From contig NZ_PKFQ01000001.1 of NCBI RefSeq assembly GCF_002939475.1, forward strand, positions 3,221,001-3,285,000: a stretch of 64,000 bases of DNA, read 5' to 3'. Source of the stretch: Streptomyces cinnamoneus (GTDB lineage: Bacteria; Actinomycetota; Actinomycetes; Streptomycetales; Streptomycetaceae). Both the position numbers and the translations under genes were made by a program. The notes under the pieces were generated by a model, which was given only the letters and a program-made list of their open reading frames with translations, was not told the DNA's origin and did not search any database. The stretch's first letter is position 1. Each line of letters begins with the position of its first letter. Shown here one piece after another: positions 43,706 through 51,941 of the stretch.

Positions 43706-43972
43706 AGATGGTGTCCGTTTTGCCCCGGCAAAGTGATGGGTGTCACGTGGTGATTCGGCCCGATCCGGGAACCGCCGGCCAGACCTCCGCGACCGCAACA
43801 CCGGTCACACCCGCACCACAGGGGGGTCGACCGGGACACCTGCGCTCACTCCTCACCACCAACCCCCCGGACAGCTACAAAACGCCCATGATGGTAGTCG
43901 ACTCAGGCATCCAACCCGGGCCCTCGAAAACCTCCGGCCACCCCCCGCGGCACCGCCCGCGGTCCCGGCACA

Positions 43973-44260
43973 ATGGCGGATATGAGCCCGCTCCTGCGCC
44001 GTAGCGCCCGCAAGAACCCCGCCGACAGCGTGGTCACGCTGATCGGCAAGCCCGGATGCCACCTGTGTGACGACGCCGAGGCCGTCATCGCGACGGTGTG
44101 CGAGGAGACGGGCGCGCGCTGGGAGAAGAAGGACATCACCCAGGACGCGGATCTCCACCGCATGTACTGGGAGCAGATTCCGGTCGTCTTGATCGACGGC
44201 GCCCAGCACGACTTCTGGCGGGTGGACCCCGACCGCCTGCGCAAGGCGCTCGGCGGCTGA
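43973..44260 (+). CDS. Glutaredoxin family protein
   Basis: The product is 95 residues with a thioredoxin-like fold of the DUF836/glutaredoxin group. The redox motif is KPGCHLCDDAEAVI, a CxxC pair, and the cis-Pro region is QIPVVLIDGAQHDFWRVDPD. The ATG at 43973 was kept; an ATG at 43982 is an alternative that only removes three residues. It is divergent from the rex operon. It may reduce disulfides or handle mycothiol mixed disulfides; its partner is unknown. Confidence 0.9.
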   Translation: MADMSPLLRRSARKNPADSVVTLIGKPGCHLCDDAEAVIATVCEETGARWEKKDITQDADLHRMYWEQIPVVLIDGAQHDFWRVDPDRLRKALGG

Positions 44261-44372
44261 GGCCCGGGCGGGACCCCCGGCCGCCGCGGCGCTCCGGGTC
44301 GACGCGCAGAGTTCACGCCATCGCACCGTCCCGGCTTCCGGTTACCCCGAACAAACTGGCTATGCTCGCGGC

Positions 44373-45317
44373 ATGGCCGCACTCGGATGGCTCACCCCGC
44401 GCAGGCGCCCCGCCACGGCACGCAGCGTGCTGGCCGGCGAGGCGGCGGCGGAGGCAGCCCGCAAGTCCGTTCAGGAGAACGAGGACGCCCAGGCGACCGC
44501 GCCCGAGGAGGCCCGGGAGAGGGAAGAGGAGTTCCCCGTCGCCGGCGACGAGAAGGCCGCCGCCTTCTTCGACCTCGACAACACGGTCATGCAGGGCGCC
44601 GCGATCTTCCACTTCGGCCGCGGCCTCTACAAGCGGCAGTTCTTCGGCAAGCGCGAGCTCGCGCGCTTCGCCTGGCAGCAGGCGTGGTTCCGGCTGGCCG
44701 GCATCGAGGACCCCGAGCACATGCAGGAGGCCCGCGACAGCGTCCTGTCGATCGTCAAGGGCCACCGCGTCTCCGAGCTGATGACCATCGGCGAGGAGAT
44801 CTACGACGAGTACATGGCCGAGCGCATCTGGGCCGGCACCCGCGCCCTCGCCCAGGCGCACCTGGACGCCGGGCAGAAGGTGTGGCTGGTGACGGCCGCC
44901 CCGGTGGAGACGGCGACGATCATCGCCCGCCGGCTGGGGCTCACGGGCGCCCTCGGCACGGTCGCCGAGTCGATCGGCGGGGTCTACACCGGCCGCCTGG
45001 TCGGCGAGCTGCTGCACGGCCCGGCCAAGGCCGAGGCGGTGCGGGCGCTGGCCGTCGCCGAGGGCCTGGACCTGACGCGCTGCGCGGCCTACAGCGACTC
45101 CGCCAACGACATCCCGATGCTCTCGCTCGTGGGCCACCCCTACGCGGTGAACCCCGACGGCAGGCTGCGCAAGCACGCGCGCGAACACGGCTGGCGGCTG
45201 CGCGACTACCGCACGGGCCGCAAGGCGGCCAAGGTCGGCATCCCGGCCGCCGCCGGAGTGGGCGCGCTGGCGGGCGGCACGGCCGCCGCGATCGCCCTCC
45301 ACCGCCGCCGGCGCTGA
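44373..45317 (+). CDS. HAD-IB family hydrolase (SerB-like phosphatase)
   Basis: The product is 314 residues. The HAD phosphatase core is clear: motif I AAFFDLDNTVMQG with the nucleophile Asp near residue 67, motif II VWLVTAAP, and motif III AYSDSANDIPMLSLVG with the metal-binding Asp. The cap is of the IB type, as in SerB and related lipid phosphatases. A charged N-terminal tail of about 55 residues and a basic C-terminus with a short hydrophobic stretch AGVGALAGGTAAAIAL are extra. It is just upstream of bldN in the same direction; the substrate is unknown. Confidence 0.9.
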   Translation: MAALGWLTPRRRPATARSVLAGEAAAEAARKSVQENEDAQATAPEEAREREEEFPVAGDEKAAAFFDLDNTVMQGAAIFHFGRGLYKRQFFGKRELARFAWQQAWFRLAGIEDPEHMQEARDSVLSIVKGHRVSELMTIGEEIYDEYMAERIWAGTRALAQAHLDAGQKVWLVTAAPVETATIIARRLGLTGALGTVAESIGGVYTGRLVGELLHGPAKAEAVRALAVAEGLDLTRCAAYSDSANDIPMLSLVGHPYAVNPDGRLRKHAREHGWRLRDYRTGRKAAKVGIPAAAGVGALAGGTAAAIALHRRRR

Positions 45318-45705
45318 CCCGCGCCCGACGCCCCCCATCACCGGAACGGGCGACACGTCCGGCGCGCCTCCTCGCCACAGCCCGTAACCGAACGGGCCGC
45401 ACAGGCAATCCTGTTGTCATACCCCCACATGGCCCCCGCCAGTCCTGGCGTGCCCGGATTGCCACAACACGCTGCCCAATCGGCCACACCATCACCAAAC
45501 CCGGTCAACTTCCGCTAGAAGTTCGATATTTGATCGGACATCAATCAGCCGGAGATCGAACGGAAACGATGATTTGAGCAACTCGGTGTAGCGCTGCCTG
45601 TACGAAGGGTTATTCTCCTCAGACGCAAGCCGGTACCCGCTTGTCCCTACGACGAGTGAATGGTCCCGCACTGCACGTGATGGAAGCTCTGCCTCTGGGA
45701 GTCCC
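45318..45705 (+). promoter_or_regulatory. bldN upstream region
   Basis: This 388-base region has no gene. Its last third is distinctly AT-richer than the surrounding DNA, as expected for a developmental promoter. It contains a BldD-like box at 45578-45592. No clear -10/-35 pair for HrdB-type sigma is seen. Confidence 0.5.
45578..45592. promoter_or_regulatory. BldD-like operator upstream of bldN
   Basis: GCAACTCGGTGTAGC holds the palindromic core ACnCnGnGT of the BldD binding motif, with mismatches only at the outer T and A. It lies 114 bases upstream of the bldN start. BldD is known to repress bldN during vegetative growth in Streptomyces. Confidence 0.5.
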
Positions 45706-46509
45706 GTGTACCCACACGTCGGGGTTGACGCCTCGGGCCTGGCTACGCTGCGCGCAGCGGTCCTCGACCGTCTGCGTGGCTTCGTCCCCACCGCGTACGC
45801 CGTCCCCGCCCTCGCCATGCTCGCCCCTGCCGCAGTGGGCGGACCCGCCGGCCCCTGCTACGCCCTCGCCGAGAGTTCCGCGACCGTCGGCAGACGCGCC
45901 CGCCGCGGAGCCGGCGCGGGCGCGGCCGCCACGACCACCCGCCGTCCCAGCGCCGACAGCGACAGCGCCCGCATGCTCGACCTGGTCGAGCGCGCCCAAG
46001 CGGGCGAGTCCGAGGCGTTCGGCAGGCTCTACGACCAGTACGCCGACACCGTCTACCGCTACATCTACTACCGCGTCGGCGGCCGGGCCACGGCCGAGGA
46101 CCTGACCAGCGAGACGTTCCTGCGCGCGCTGCGCCGCATCGGCACCTTCACCTGGCAGGGCCGTGACTTCGGCGCCTGGCTGGTGACCATCGCGCGCAAC
46201 CTGGTCGCCGACCACTTCAAGTCGTCGAGGTTCCGCCTCGAAGTGACCACGGGCGAGATGCTCGACGCCAACGAGGTGGAGCGCAGCCCGGAGGACTCCG
46301 TCCTCGAATCCCTTTCCAACGCCGCCCTGTTGGAGGCGGTCCGCAAGCTCAACCCCCAGCAGCAGGAATGCGTCACCCTGCGCTTCCTGCAGGGCCTCTC
46401 CGTCGCGGAGACTGCCCGGGTGATGGGCAAGAACGAGGGCGCGATCAAGACCCTCCAGTACCGAGCCGTACGCACCCTCGCAAGACTGCTTCCGGACGAC
46501 GCCCGCTGA
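45706..46509 (+). CDS. bldN: Developmental ECF sigma factor BldN (pro-sigma form)
   Basis: The product is 267 residues, longer than most ECF sigmas because of an N-terminal pro-sequence of about 86 residues (YPHVGVDASGLATLRAAVLD onward), typical of pro-sigma-BldN. Sigma region 2 follows with DLVERAQAGESEAFGRLYDQ and AEDLTSETFLRALRRI; region 4 has LSVAETARVMGKNEGAIKTL. BldN directs expression of bldM and of chaplin and rodlin genes for aerial growth. The GTG at 45706 has GGGAG four bases upstream. The anti-sigma gene rsbN follows after 214 bases. Confidence 0.95.
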   Translation: MYPHVGVDASGLATLRAAVLDRLRGFVPTAYAVPALAMLAPAAVGGPAGPCYALAESSATVGRRARRGAGAGAAATTTRRPSADSDSARMLDLVERAQAGESEAFGRLYDQYADTVYRYIYYRVGGRATAEDLTSETFLRALRRIGTFTWQGRDFGAWLVTIARNLVADHFKSSRFRLEVTTGEMLDANEVERSPEDSVLESLSNAALLEAVRKLNPQQQECVTLRFLQGLSVAETARVMGKNEGAIKTLQYRAVRTLARLLPDDAR

Positions 46510-46565
46510 CCGAGCGCTGCTTTTCCGCCGGGTTTCACTCACCGGCGGGCAGCTGCTCTCAGCCG

Positions 46566-46594
46566 CGTAACCCGACTGGCGCGCCGCTCGTTGT
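46566..46594 (+). promoter_or_regulatory. Candidate sigma-BldN promoter for rsbN
   Basis: CGTAAC (46566-46571) is followed after 17 bases by CGTTGT (46589-46594). As I recall it, the sigma-BldN consensus is CGTAAC, a 16-base spacer and CGTTGA. The element lies between bldN and rsbN, 129 bases before the rsbN start, consistent with rsbN being a BldN target. Confidence 0.55.
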
Positions 46595-46723
46595 CCGGGG
46601 TGCAGACTTCCCGATGCCGCGTCATGCCTGTATTCACTCACTCGATCGAGTGGATGCTCTCAAGGCGTGCAACCCTCATGTGCCCTGGGGAGTCGACCGT
46701 CATGACGAGAGGAGGTGCCGCCT

Positions 46724-47908
46724 GTGATCGCGAACGTATCGGCGCACCGGCGGGCGAACGCCTTCGCCCAGGCCCTGGAGGACCAGGAAGTCCAGGGTGC
46801 TGCGGCCGCACAGTCCAGCCCATCGGCGGCTGAAGCCGAACAGGGACGGCTACTGTCCCTGGCGAGCGGACTCGGCGCGCTGCCGGCACCTGAGCTGGAC
46901 CCCGAGGTCAAAACCGTGCAGCGGGCGCAGCTGATCGCCGCCATGGAGGCCCAGTTCGCCGGAGGGGCCGCCGTCCCCGAGCAGCGATCCGGGCGAGGGG
47001 CCCACCGGGCGGGACCCCTGAGCCGGCTCAGGCCGCGCTCCCGCTGGTCCAAGGGGCTCGCGGCCGGCGGCCTCACGGTGGGCGTGGCGGCGGGCGCGTT
47101 CGGCGGCGTCGCCGCGGCGAGCTCCAACGCCCTCCCCGGGGACACGCTCTACCCGGTCAAGCGCGGCATGGAGGACCTCAAGCTCGGCATGGCCGACGGC
47201 GACTCCGCCCGGGGCAGGCTCTTCCTCGACCAGGCCTCCACGCGGCTCCAGGAGGCCCGCCGGCTGATGGAGCGCGGCCGCTCCGGCCCGCTCGACCACG
47301 AGTCCGTGACCGAGATCCGCAGGACCCTCTCCGGCATGCGTCACGACGCCGAGGAGGGCCACCGCCTGCTCCACGGCGTCTACGAGCGCGACGGCTCGCT
47401 CGGCGCGATGCGCCTGCTGTCGTCCTTCACCTCCTCGCACCGAGAGGGCTGGAGCCGGCTGCGCGAGAAGCTGCCCGTCCAGCTCCACGACGTGGGCGAG
47501 CAGGTCACCTCGGTCTTCGCCGCCATAGACGATGACGTCGAGCCGCTGCGCTCCCTGCTCCACGACAAGGGCGGCAAGCACGGCTCCACCAACCGCCCGG
47601 GCGCCTCCCCGCAGAGCTCCCCGGGCGGCCACGGCGGACGCTCCGCGCCCACCCCGCACGCCCCGTCCACGGCCGACGGCAAGCCCAGCGGCAAGCCGTC
47701 GCAGTCCTCGACGGGCGGGCAGGGCGAGCGCGAGGGCCTCCTGGGCGGTACGGGCCTGCTCCAGCCGCCGCCCAGCGCCGACGGCTCCGGCCAGGACCGT
47801 TCGCACGGCAAGGACGGCAAGCCGTCCAACAAGCCGGACATCACCATCCCGCCGCTGCTCCCGGACATCCTTCCCGGGCTCGGCATCCACGGGGAAGACG
47901 ACAGGTAG
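46724..47908 (+). CDS. rsbN: Anti-sigma factor RsbN (DUF5667 protein)
   Basis: The product is 394 residues. RsbN holds sigma-BldN inactive at the membrane. The N-terminal cytoplasmic part (about 1-108) begins IANVSAHRRANAFAQALEDQ, then one membrane helix at about 110-132 (GLAAGGLTVGVAAGAFGGVA). The extracytoplasmic DUF5667 part has GDTLYPVKRGMEDLKLGMAD. The tail of about 120 residues is Ser/Pro/Gly-rich and probably unstructured. The GTG at 46724 has GGAGG eight bases upstream; a GTG at 46715 would overlap that site. It follows bldN and has its own candidate promoter. Confidence 0.93.
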   Translation: MIANVSAHRRANAFAQALEDQEVQGAAAAQSSPSAAEAEQGRLLSLASGLGALPAPELDPEVKTVQRAQLIAAMEAQFAGGAAVPEQRSGRGAHRAGPLSRLRPRSRWSKGLAAGGLTVGVAAGAFGGVAAASSNALPGDTLYPVKRGMEDLKLGMADGDSARGRLFLDQASTRLQEARRLMERGRSGPLDHESVTEIRRTLSGMRHDAEEGHRLLHGVYERDGSLGAMRLLSSFTSSHREGWSRLREKLPVQLHDVGEQVTSVFAAIDDDVEPLRSLLHDKGGKHGSTNRPGASPQSSPGGHGGRSAPTPHAPSTADGKPSGKPSQSSTGGQGEREGLLGGTGLLQPPPSADGSGQDRSHGKDGKPSNKPDITIPPLLPDILPGLGIHGEDDR

Positions 47909-47920
47909 GACGACGCACGC

Positions 47921-47969
47921 GGAAAGGGGTGGGGCGAGAGCCGGTCCGGCTCTCGCCCCACCCCTTTCC
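47921..47969. terminator. Bidirectional intrinsic terminator
   Basis: A perfect 22-bp stem (47921-47942 with 47948-47969) closes a 5-base loop. It lies between the convergent stops of rsbN (47908) and the acyltransferase gene (48044). Confidence 0.88.
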
Positions 47970-48043
47970 GTCGTCTCCGCCTTCTCCGCTTCAGAACGCC
48001 CGGCGGCCGTGTCGCACTGCCGTGTCGAGCTGCTGTGAAAGGC

Positions 48044-49087
48044 TCAGAAGAACACCGAGCGTCGCTGCACCAGCAGCTTGTAGAGCGTGTGCTGAATCGT
48101 TTCCCGAACCTGGTCCGTGAGGTTGAACATCAGCATCGGATCGTCCGCCGCCTCCTCCGGATAGCCGTCCGTGGGGATCGGCTCTCCGAACTGGATCGTC
48201 CACTTCGTCGGCAGCGGCACCAGTCCCAGCGGACCGAGCCAGGGGAAGCTGGGCGTCAGCGGGAAGTAGGGAATGCCGAGCAGCCGCGCGACCGTCCGGG
48301 AGTTGCCGATCATCGGATAGATCTCCTCGGCCCCGACGATCGAGCACGGCACGATCGGCGCCCCGGCACGCAGTGCCGTCTGCACGAAGCCGCCACGGCC
48401 GAAGCGCTGGAGCTTGTACCGCTCCGAGAACGGCTTCCCGATCCCCTTGAAGCCCTCCGGCATCACCCCCACCACCTCGCCGCGCTCCAGCAGCTTCTGC
48501 GCGTCCTCGGCGCAGGCGAGGGTGTGCCCGAGCTTGCGAGACAGCTCGTTGACGAGCGGCAGCACGAAGACGAGGTCCGCGGCCAGCATCCGCACGTTGC
48601 GCCCGGCTGGATGGTGGTCGTGCACCGCGACCTGGAGCATCAGGCCGTCGACGGGCAGCGTGCCGGAGTGGTTGGCGACGATCAGCGCCGCCCCCTTCTC
48701 CGGGATGTTCTCGATGCCCTTCACCTCGACCCGGAAGTACTTCTCCTTGAAGGGCCGCAGGACGGACATGATCACCTGGTCGGTGAGCTCCGGGTCGTAC
48801 CCGAAGTCGTCGACGTCGTACTCGCCGGTGATCCGCCGCCGCAGGAAGTTGAGCCCGTGGGCCACCTTCCGCTCCCAGCCGCCGCTCTCCTCCCCCGCCG
48901 CCGCCCGGCCGCCCTGATCCTGCTCCGGCACGGCGGGGGCGGTGGGCCGCTGCCGGCCCTCGTCACGCTGCGCCGGCACGGGCGCGAGGGGCGCCGGCGT
49001 CCGGTTCGCGGGGCCGCGGGCCGTGCGCTTGGAGCGCCTCTTGGAGCGGGGTTCCTCGCCGAACGGAATGACCTTCGCATCGGCCAT
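48044..49087 (-). CDS. Lysophospholipid acyltransferase family protein (PlsC-like)
   Basis: The product is 347 residues. The acyltransferase block I is VANHSGTLPVDGLMLQVAVH, where NHSGTLPVD takes the place of the HX4D motif, and block III is GVMPEGFKGIGKPF. A Lys/Arg- and Pro-rich N-terminal tail of about 70 residues precedes the fold. Proteins of this form in Streptomyces may acylate lysophosphatidate or another glycerol lipid. The ATG at 49087 begins ADAKVIPFGEEP. It follows the epimerase gene by 14 bases and is probably co-transcribed with it. Confidence 0.9.
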   Translation of the reverse strand: MADAKVIPFGEEPRSKRRSKRTARGPANRTPAPLAPVPAQRDEGRQRPTAPAVPEQDQGGRAAAGEESGGWERKVAHGLNFLRRRITGEYDVDDFGYDPELTDQVIMSVLRPFKEKYFRVEVKGIENIPEKGAALIVANHSGTLPVDGLMLQVAVHDHHPAGRNVRMLAADLVFVLPLVNELSRKLGHTLACAEDAQKLLERGEVVGVMPEGFKGIGKPFSERYKLQRFGRGGFVQTALRAGAPIVPCSIVGAEEIYPMIGNSRTVARLLGIPYFPLTPSFPWLGPLGLVPLPTKWTIQFGEPIPTDGYPEEAADDPMLMFNLTDQVRETIQHTLYKLLVQRRSVFF

Positions 49088-49101
49088 GGTGCGTGCGCTC
49101 C

Positions 49102-50148
49102 TCAGTTCTGGCCGCGGCCGGCAGGCATCAGCGCGGCGATCCGGTCGACGGTACGGGCGAGGGTCTCGGGCGGCAGCAGCCCGGCGCCGCGGCTGCGGAC
49201 GTAGTCCGCGAAGGCCTCCGAGGTGGTGTAGCGGGGGTGGAAGCCCAGGGTCTCGCGCATCTGCGCGGTCTCCACAACGCGGCCGTGGGTGAGGAGACGG
49301 ATCTGCTCGGGTGAGAAGTCCAGGGCCCCGACCGACCGCAGCGCGGACCCGACCCAGGTGACGGTCGGCAGGAAGAAGGGGAGAGTGGGGCGCCCGAGGC
49401 GCCTGGCGGCCTGTGAGAGCAGCAGCACGCCGTCGCCCGCGATGTTGAACGTCCCGCTGTTGAGCGTGCCCCTGGCGGGCTCACCGGTGGCGATCCGCAG
49501 CACCTCGATGGCGTCGTCCTCGTGGACGAACTGCAGGCGCGGGTCGAAGCCGAGGACGGTGGGCAGGACGGGCAGGGAGAAGTACTCCGCGAGCGGCGAG
49601 TCGGCACAGGGCCCCAGAACGTTCGCGAAGCGCAGGACGCACACCGCCACGTCGGGCCGGCGCCGGGCGAAGCCGCGCACGTACCCCTCGACCTCGACGA
49701 CGTCCTTGGCGAAGCCTCCGCTGGGCAGCGACTTGGGCGGGGTGCTCTCCGTGAAGATCGCGGGGTCACGGGGCGCGGACCCGTAGACGTTGGTGCTCGA
49801 CTTGATCACGAGTCGCTTCACGGACGGCGTCTTCTGGCAGGCACCGAGGAGCTGCATGGTGCCGATGACGTTGGTCTCCTTGACCGTGGCCCGGCTGCCG
49901 CGCTTGCCCAGGGGGGTGCCGTTGACGTCCATGTGCACGACCGTGTCGACGGCCTCGCCGGCCAGCACCCTGCCGATGGCCGGGTGGCGGATGTCCGCCC
50001 GTATGAATTCGGCCCCGCCGAGATGGTGCGCGGGTGGCACCGCGTCCACCCCGATGACTCTGTCGACGTCGGGCTCGCGCTGGATGCGGCGCACGAAACG
50101 ACCGCCCAGTTGCCGTGCGACTCCGGTGACGAGCACGACCTTGCCCAA
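49102..50148 (-). CDS. NAD-dependent epimerase/dehydratase (extended SDR)
   Basis: The product is 348 residues. The Rossmann loop is VLVTGVARQLGGRFVRRI, which has a relaxed GxxGxxG. VVHMDVNGTPLGKRGS, SSTNVYGSAPRDPA and the downstream Lys in GGFAKDVVEVEGYVRGF take the places of the extended-SDR active site, where the usual YxxxK Tyr is replaced. The start is set at TTG 50148, with AAGGAAGG eight bases upstream; a GTG at 50175 would place that site inside the gene. The altered active site makes a non-catalytic or unusual role possible. Adjacency to the acyltransferase suggests lipid or envelope metabolism. Confidence 0.85.
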   Translation of the reverse strand: MGKVVLVTGVARQLGGRFVRRIQREPDVDRVIGVDAVPPAHHLGGAEFIRADIRHPAIGRVLAGEAVDTVVHMDVNGTPLGKRGSRATVKETNVIGTMQLLGACQKTPSVKRLVIKSSTNVYGSAPRDPAIFTESTPPKSLPSGGFAKDVVEVEGYVRGFARRRPDVAVCVLRFANVLGPCADSPLAEYFSLPVLPTVLGFDPRLQFVHEDDAIEVLRIATGEPARGTLNSGTFNIAGDGVLLLSQAARRLGRPTLPFFLPTVTWVGSALRSVGALDFSPEQIRLLTHGRVVETAQMRETLGFHPRYTTSEAFADYVRSRGAGLLPPETLARTVDRIAALMPAGRGQN

Positions 50149-50371
50149 GATCAGCGCCTTCCTTCCCACCCTCACCCGGCACGAGCGCTCCGCTCGGCGG
50201 GCGGTGCCGTCTCGCGGCCACCGTAGCGGGTCGTTGTTGCACTGTGATGACCGCCGGGTGGGTCGGGCGTCATTTCAAGCCGTGACGAGAGATTCACTCA
50301 CCGCAACGCACCGCAGCCCTCCCACCATGACGGTGAGAGGGCTGCGGGACGAGCACTGCGACGCGTGCTGC

Positions 50372-50470
50372 CTACTTCTTGTTGCGACGCTGAACGCGCG
50401 TGCGCTTGAGCAGCTTGCGGTGCTTCTTCTTGGCCATCCGCTTGCGCCGCTTCTTGATAACAGAGCCCAC
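50372..50470 (-). CDS. Very small basic protein, 32 residues (AURKAIP1/COX24-like, bS22/bTHX-type)
   Basis: A GTG at 50470, with GAGGG five bases upstream, opens a 32-codon frame reading [20 protein letters not shown] followed by [11 protein letters not shown]. It is more than half Lys and Arg. This matches the small ribosome-associated protein of actinobacteria that NCBI names AURKAIP1/COX24 domain protein, known as bS22 in mycobacterial ribosomes. It is too short for ordinary ORF tracking, but codon use and the ribosome-binding site support it. It lies between the epimerase gene and the HTH gene. Confidence 0.88.
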   Translation of the reverse strand: MGSVIKKRRKRMAKKKHRKLLKRTRVQRRNKK

Positions 50471-50580
50471 GACTACCCTCGCTTACATCGATTCACTCGG
50501 TGCGGGGCGTCCGAGCCCACACGACCTACATCGGGCCAGCCTACCCGGCACCGGGCGATCAGCGTAATCCAGGGCCCCCG

Positions 50581-50790
50581 TCAGGCTGTTTCCACCCCCA
50601 CGTAGGACTCTCGGAGGTACTCGTGCACCGCTTGCTCTGGGACCCGGAACGACCTTCCCACCCGGATCGCCGGCAGATGACCGCTGTGCACCAGTCGGTA
50701 CACGGTCATCTTGGACACACGCATCACCGCGGCGACTTCCGCCACGGTCAGGAACACGACCTCGTTGAGAGGCCTTTCGCCAGCAGCCAT
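50581..50790 (-). CDS. Excisionase-family (MerR-like) helix-turn-helix protein, BldC paralogue
   Basis: The product is 69 residues, almost only a winged HTH of the excisionase/BldC type: VVFLTVAEVAAVMRVSKMTV, YRLVHSGHLPAIRVGRSFRV, then a short helix VPEQAVHEYLRES. The ATG at 50790 was chosen; an upstream frame to 50823 adds residues without a site. Similar one-domain proteins (BldC) bind direct repeats and control development in Streptomyces. The target genes of this one are unknown. Confidence 0.92.
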   Translation of the reverse strand: MAAGERPLNEVVFLTVAEVAAVMRVSKMTVYRLVHSGHLPAIRVGRSFRVPEQAVHEYLRESYVGVETA

Positions 50791-50918
50791 GACACACCTG
50801 AACCTTCCGCACATGACGCGCACCGGCTTCCCCTCCGGTGACTCCTCGTCGCTGCGCGCTCACTCCCCAGATTAGGGGCGGGTGATGCGAGTGGGGAAGA
50901 GGAGCAGCCATCGGCCGC

Positions 50919-51854
50919 CTACTGTGACAGACACGCTCGATTGAGTACATAGCGAGTAAGCGGTCGGTAGTAATCAGACCGCACAGTGTCATCAAGCGGA
51001 ACGACGACGGACACTCGCCCCTCGGCCTCTCCGACGAAGAGTGAGGGGTCGTCAGAATCGGCCAGCCCGATCGCCTCAATGCCCAGTTGACCTGCCCCGC
51101 AGACCCATCCGTGGTCGCCCACCACCAAGGCCGGAAGGCCTTCCCCGGCCTCCGCCGCAGCCGCCAGCGCGACCCGAACCGGGAGCGGAGAATGCGTATG
51201 TGCGCCCGGCTCACTCCGGTGGTCCCGTGCGCCGGGTTCGCGCACCATCGCGACTCCTCGGACGTAGTCAAGGTTGTAGTGACGTACGCCAAACCGGGTC
51301 GTTATGTCGACACTTCGACCCTGCGCCGGGGTGAGGACACCGCACCCCCCTGCCGACAGACCCTCGGCCAAGGCGGCGTAGAAGCCCAGGAGCGGGCCCG
51401 GGTGGCCCGTTCCGAAAAGCACCGGCGCCCCCGTCGCGGCCACCGTCGCGAGGCGGTCGGCGAAGGCATCGAGTGCCGCGAGCGTGCGATCGGGGTCGAT
51501 CACATCCTGCCCTGAAGTGTCCTTGGGATCGGCTGAAACTCCACACTTCTGCCCCATCAGACGCAACAAATCGGCGAAGCGCCAGTCAGATTCCGGCTCC
51601 AGACCGAGGGTCACCCGGGGGTCCCGGGCCGCGAACAACCGGTACCGCACCAGGCTCCGCTCCCGCGGCGTCGCCACGGCGCCGGCGAGCCGGGCCGCCA
51701 GGAGGTGGGCGCGCAGGGCCTGGCGGGTGGGCGGCCCGGAGACCTCGGGGGCGATCACACGGGGGGCGGGCGCGTCGTGGGCGTCAGGAGGCGTCACGAG
51801 GCCGATGGTCCAGGAAGGGGCGGCGGGCCGCGCCGGTTTCGAGGGGGCCGTCAT
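50919..51854 (-). CDS. Conserved actinobacterial protein annotated as phosphatase
   Basis: The product is 311 residues. Streptomyces homologues are listed as 'phosphatase', but I see no standard HAD, PAP2 or histidine phosphatase motif. Possible active-site stretches are VLFGTGHPGPLLGFYAALAE near residue 145, GVRHYNLDYVRGVAMV and LVVGDHGWVCGAGQLG, which contain conserved-looking His, Asp and Gly residues. It has no signal peptide or membrane helix. The ATG at 51854 is followed by a Pro/Ala-rich tail of about 40 residues. It lies 81 bases after acuC on the same strand, across a small direct-repeat array. Function remains uncertain. Confidence 0.8.
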   Translation of the reverse strand: MTAPSKPARPAAPSWTIGLVTPPDAHDAPAPRVIAPEVSGPPTRQALRAHLLAARLAGAVATPRERSLVRYRLFAARDPRVTLGLEPESDWRFADLLRLMGQKCGVSADPKDTSGQDVIDPDRTLAALDAFADRLATVAATGAPVLFGTGHPGPLLGFYAALAEGLSAGGCGVLTPAQGRSVDITTRFGVRHYNLDYVRGVAMVREPGARDHRSEPGAHTHSPLPVRVALAAAAEAGEGLPALVVGDHGWVCGAGQLGIEAIGLADSDDPSLFVGEAEGRVSVVVPLDDTVRSDYYRPLTRYVLNRACLSQ

Positions 51855-51882
51855 GCGCGTGAGCTAACGGGGCGGCCGCCGC

Positions 51883-51941
51883 CGGTCAGGGGGCGCGGCG
51901 GTCAGGGGCAAGCGATCGGTCAGGGGGCGGGGCGGTCAGGG
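51883..51941. repeat. Four CGGTCAGGG direct repeats between acuC and the phosphatase-like gene
   Basis: CGGTCAGGG occurs at 51883, 51899, 51917 and 51933, spaced 16, 18 and 16 bases. The last copy overlaps the acuC stop codon. The array fills most of the spacer. It may be a small tandem duplication or a protein-binding array. Confidence 0.6.

Noticed and set aside
51883..51941. The CGGTCAGGG array as a CRISPR array
   Set aside because: Units are 9 bases with 7-9 base gaps, far too short for CRISPR repeats and spacers, and no cas gene is present.
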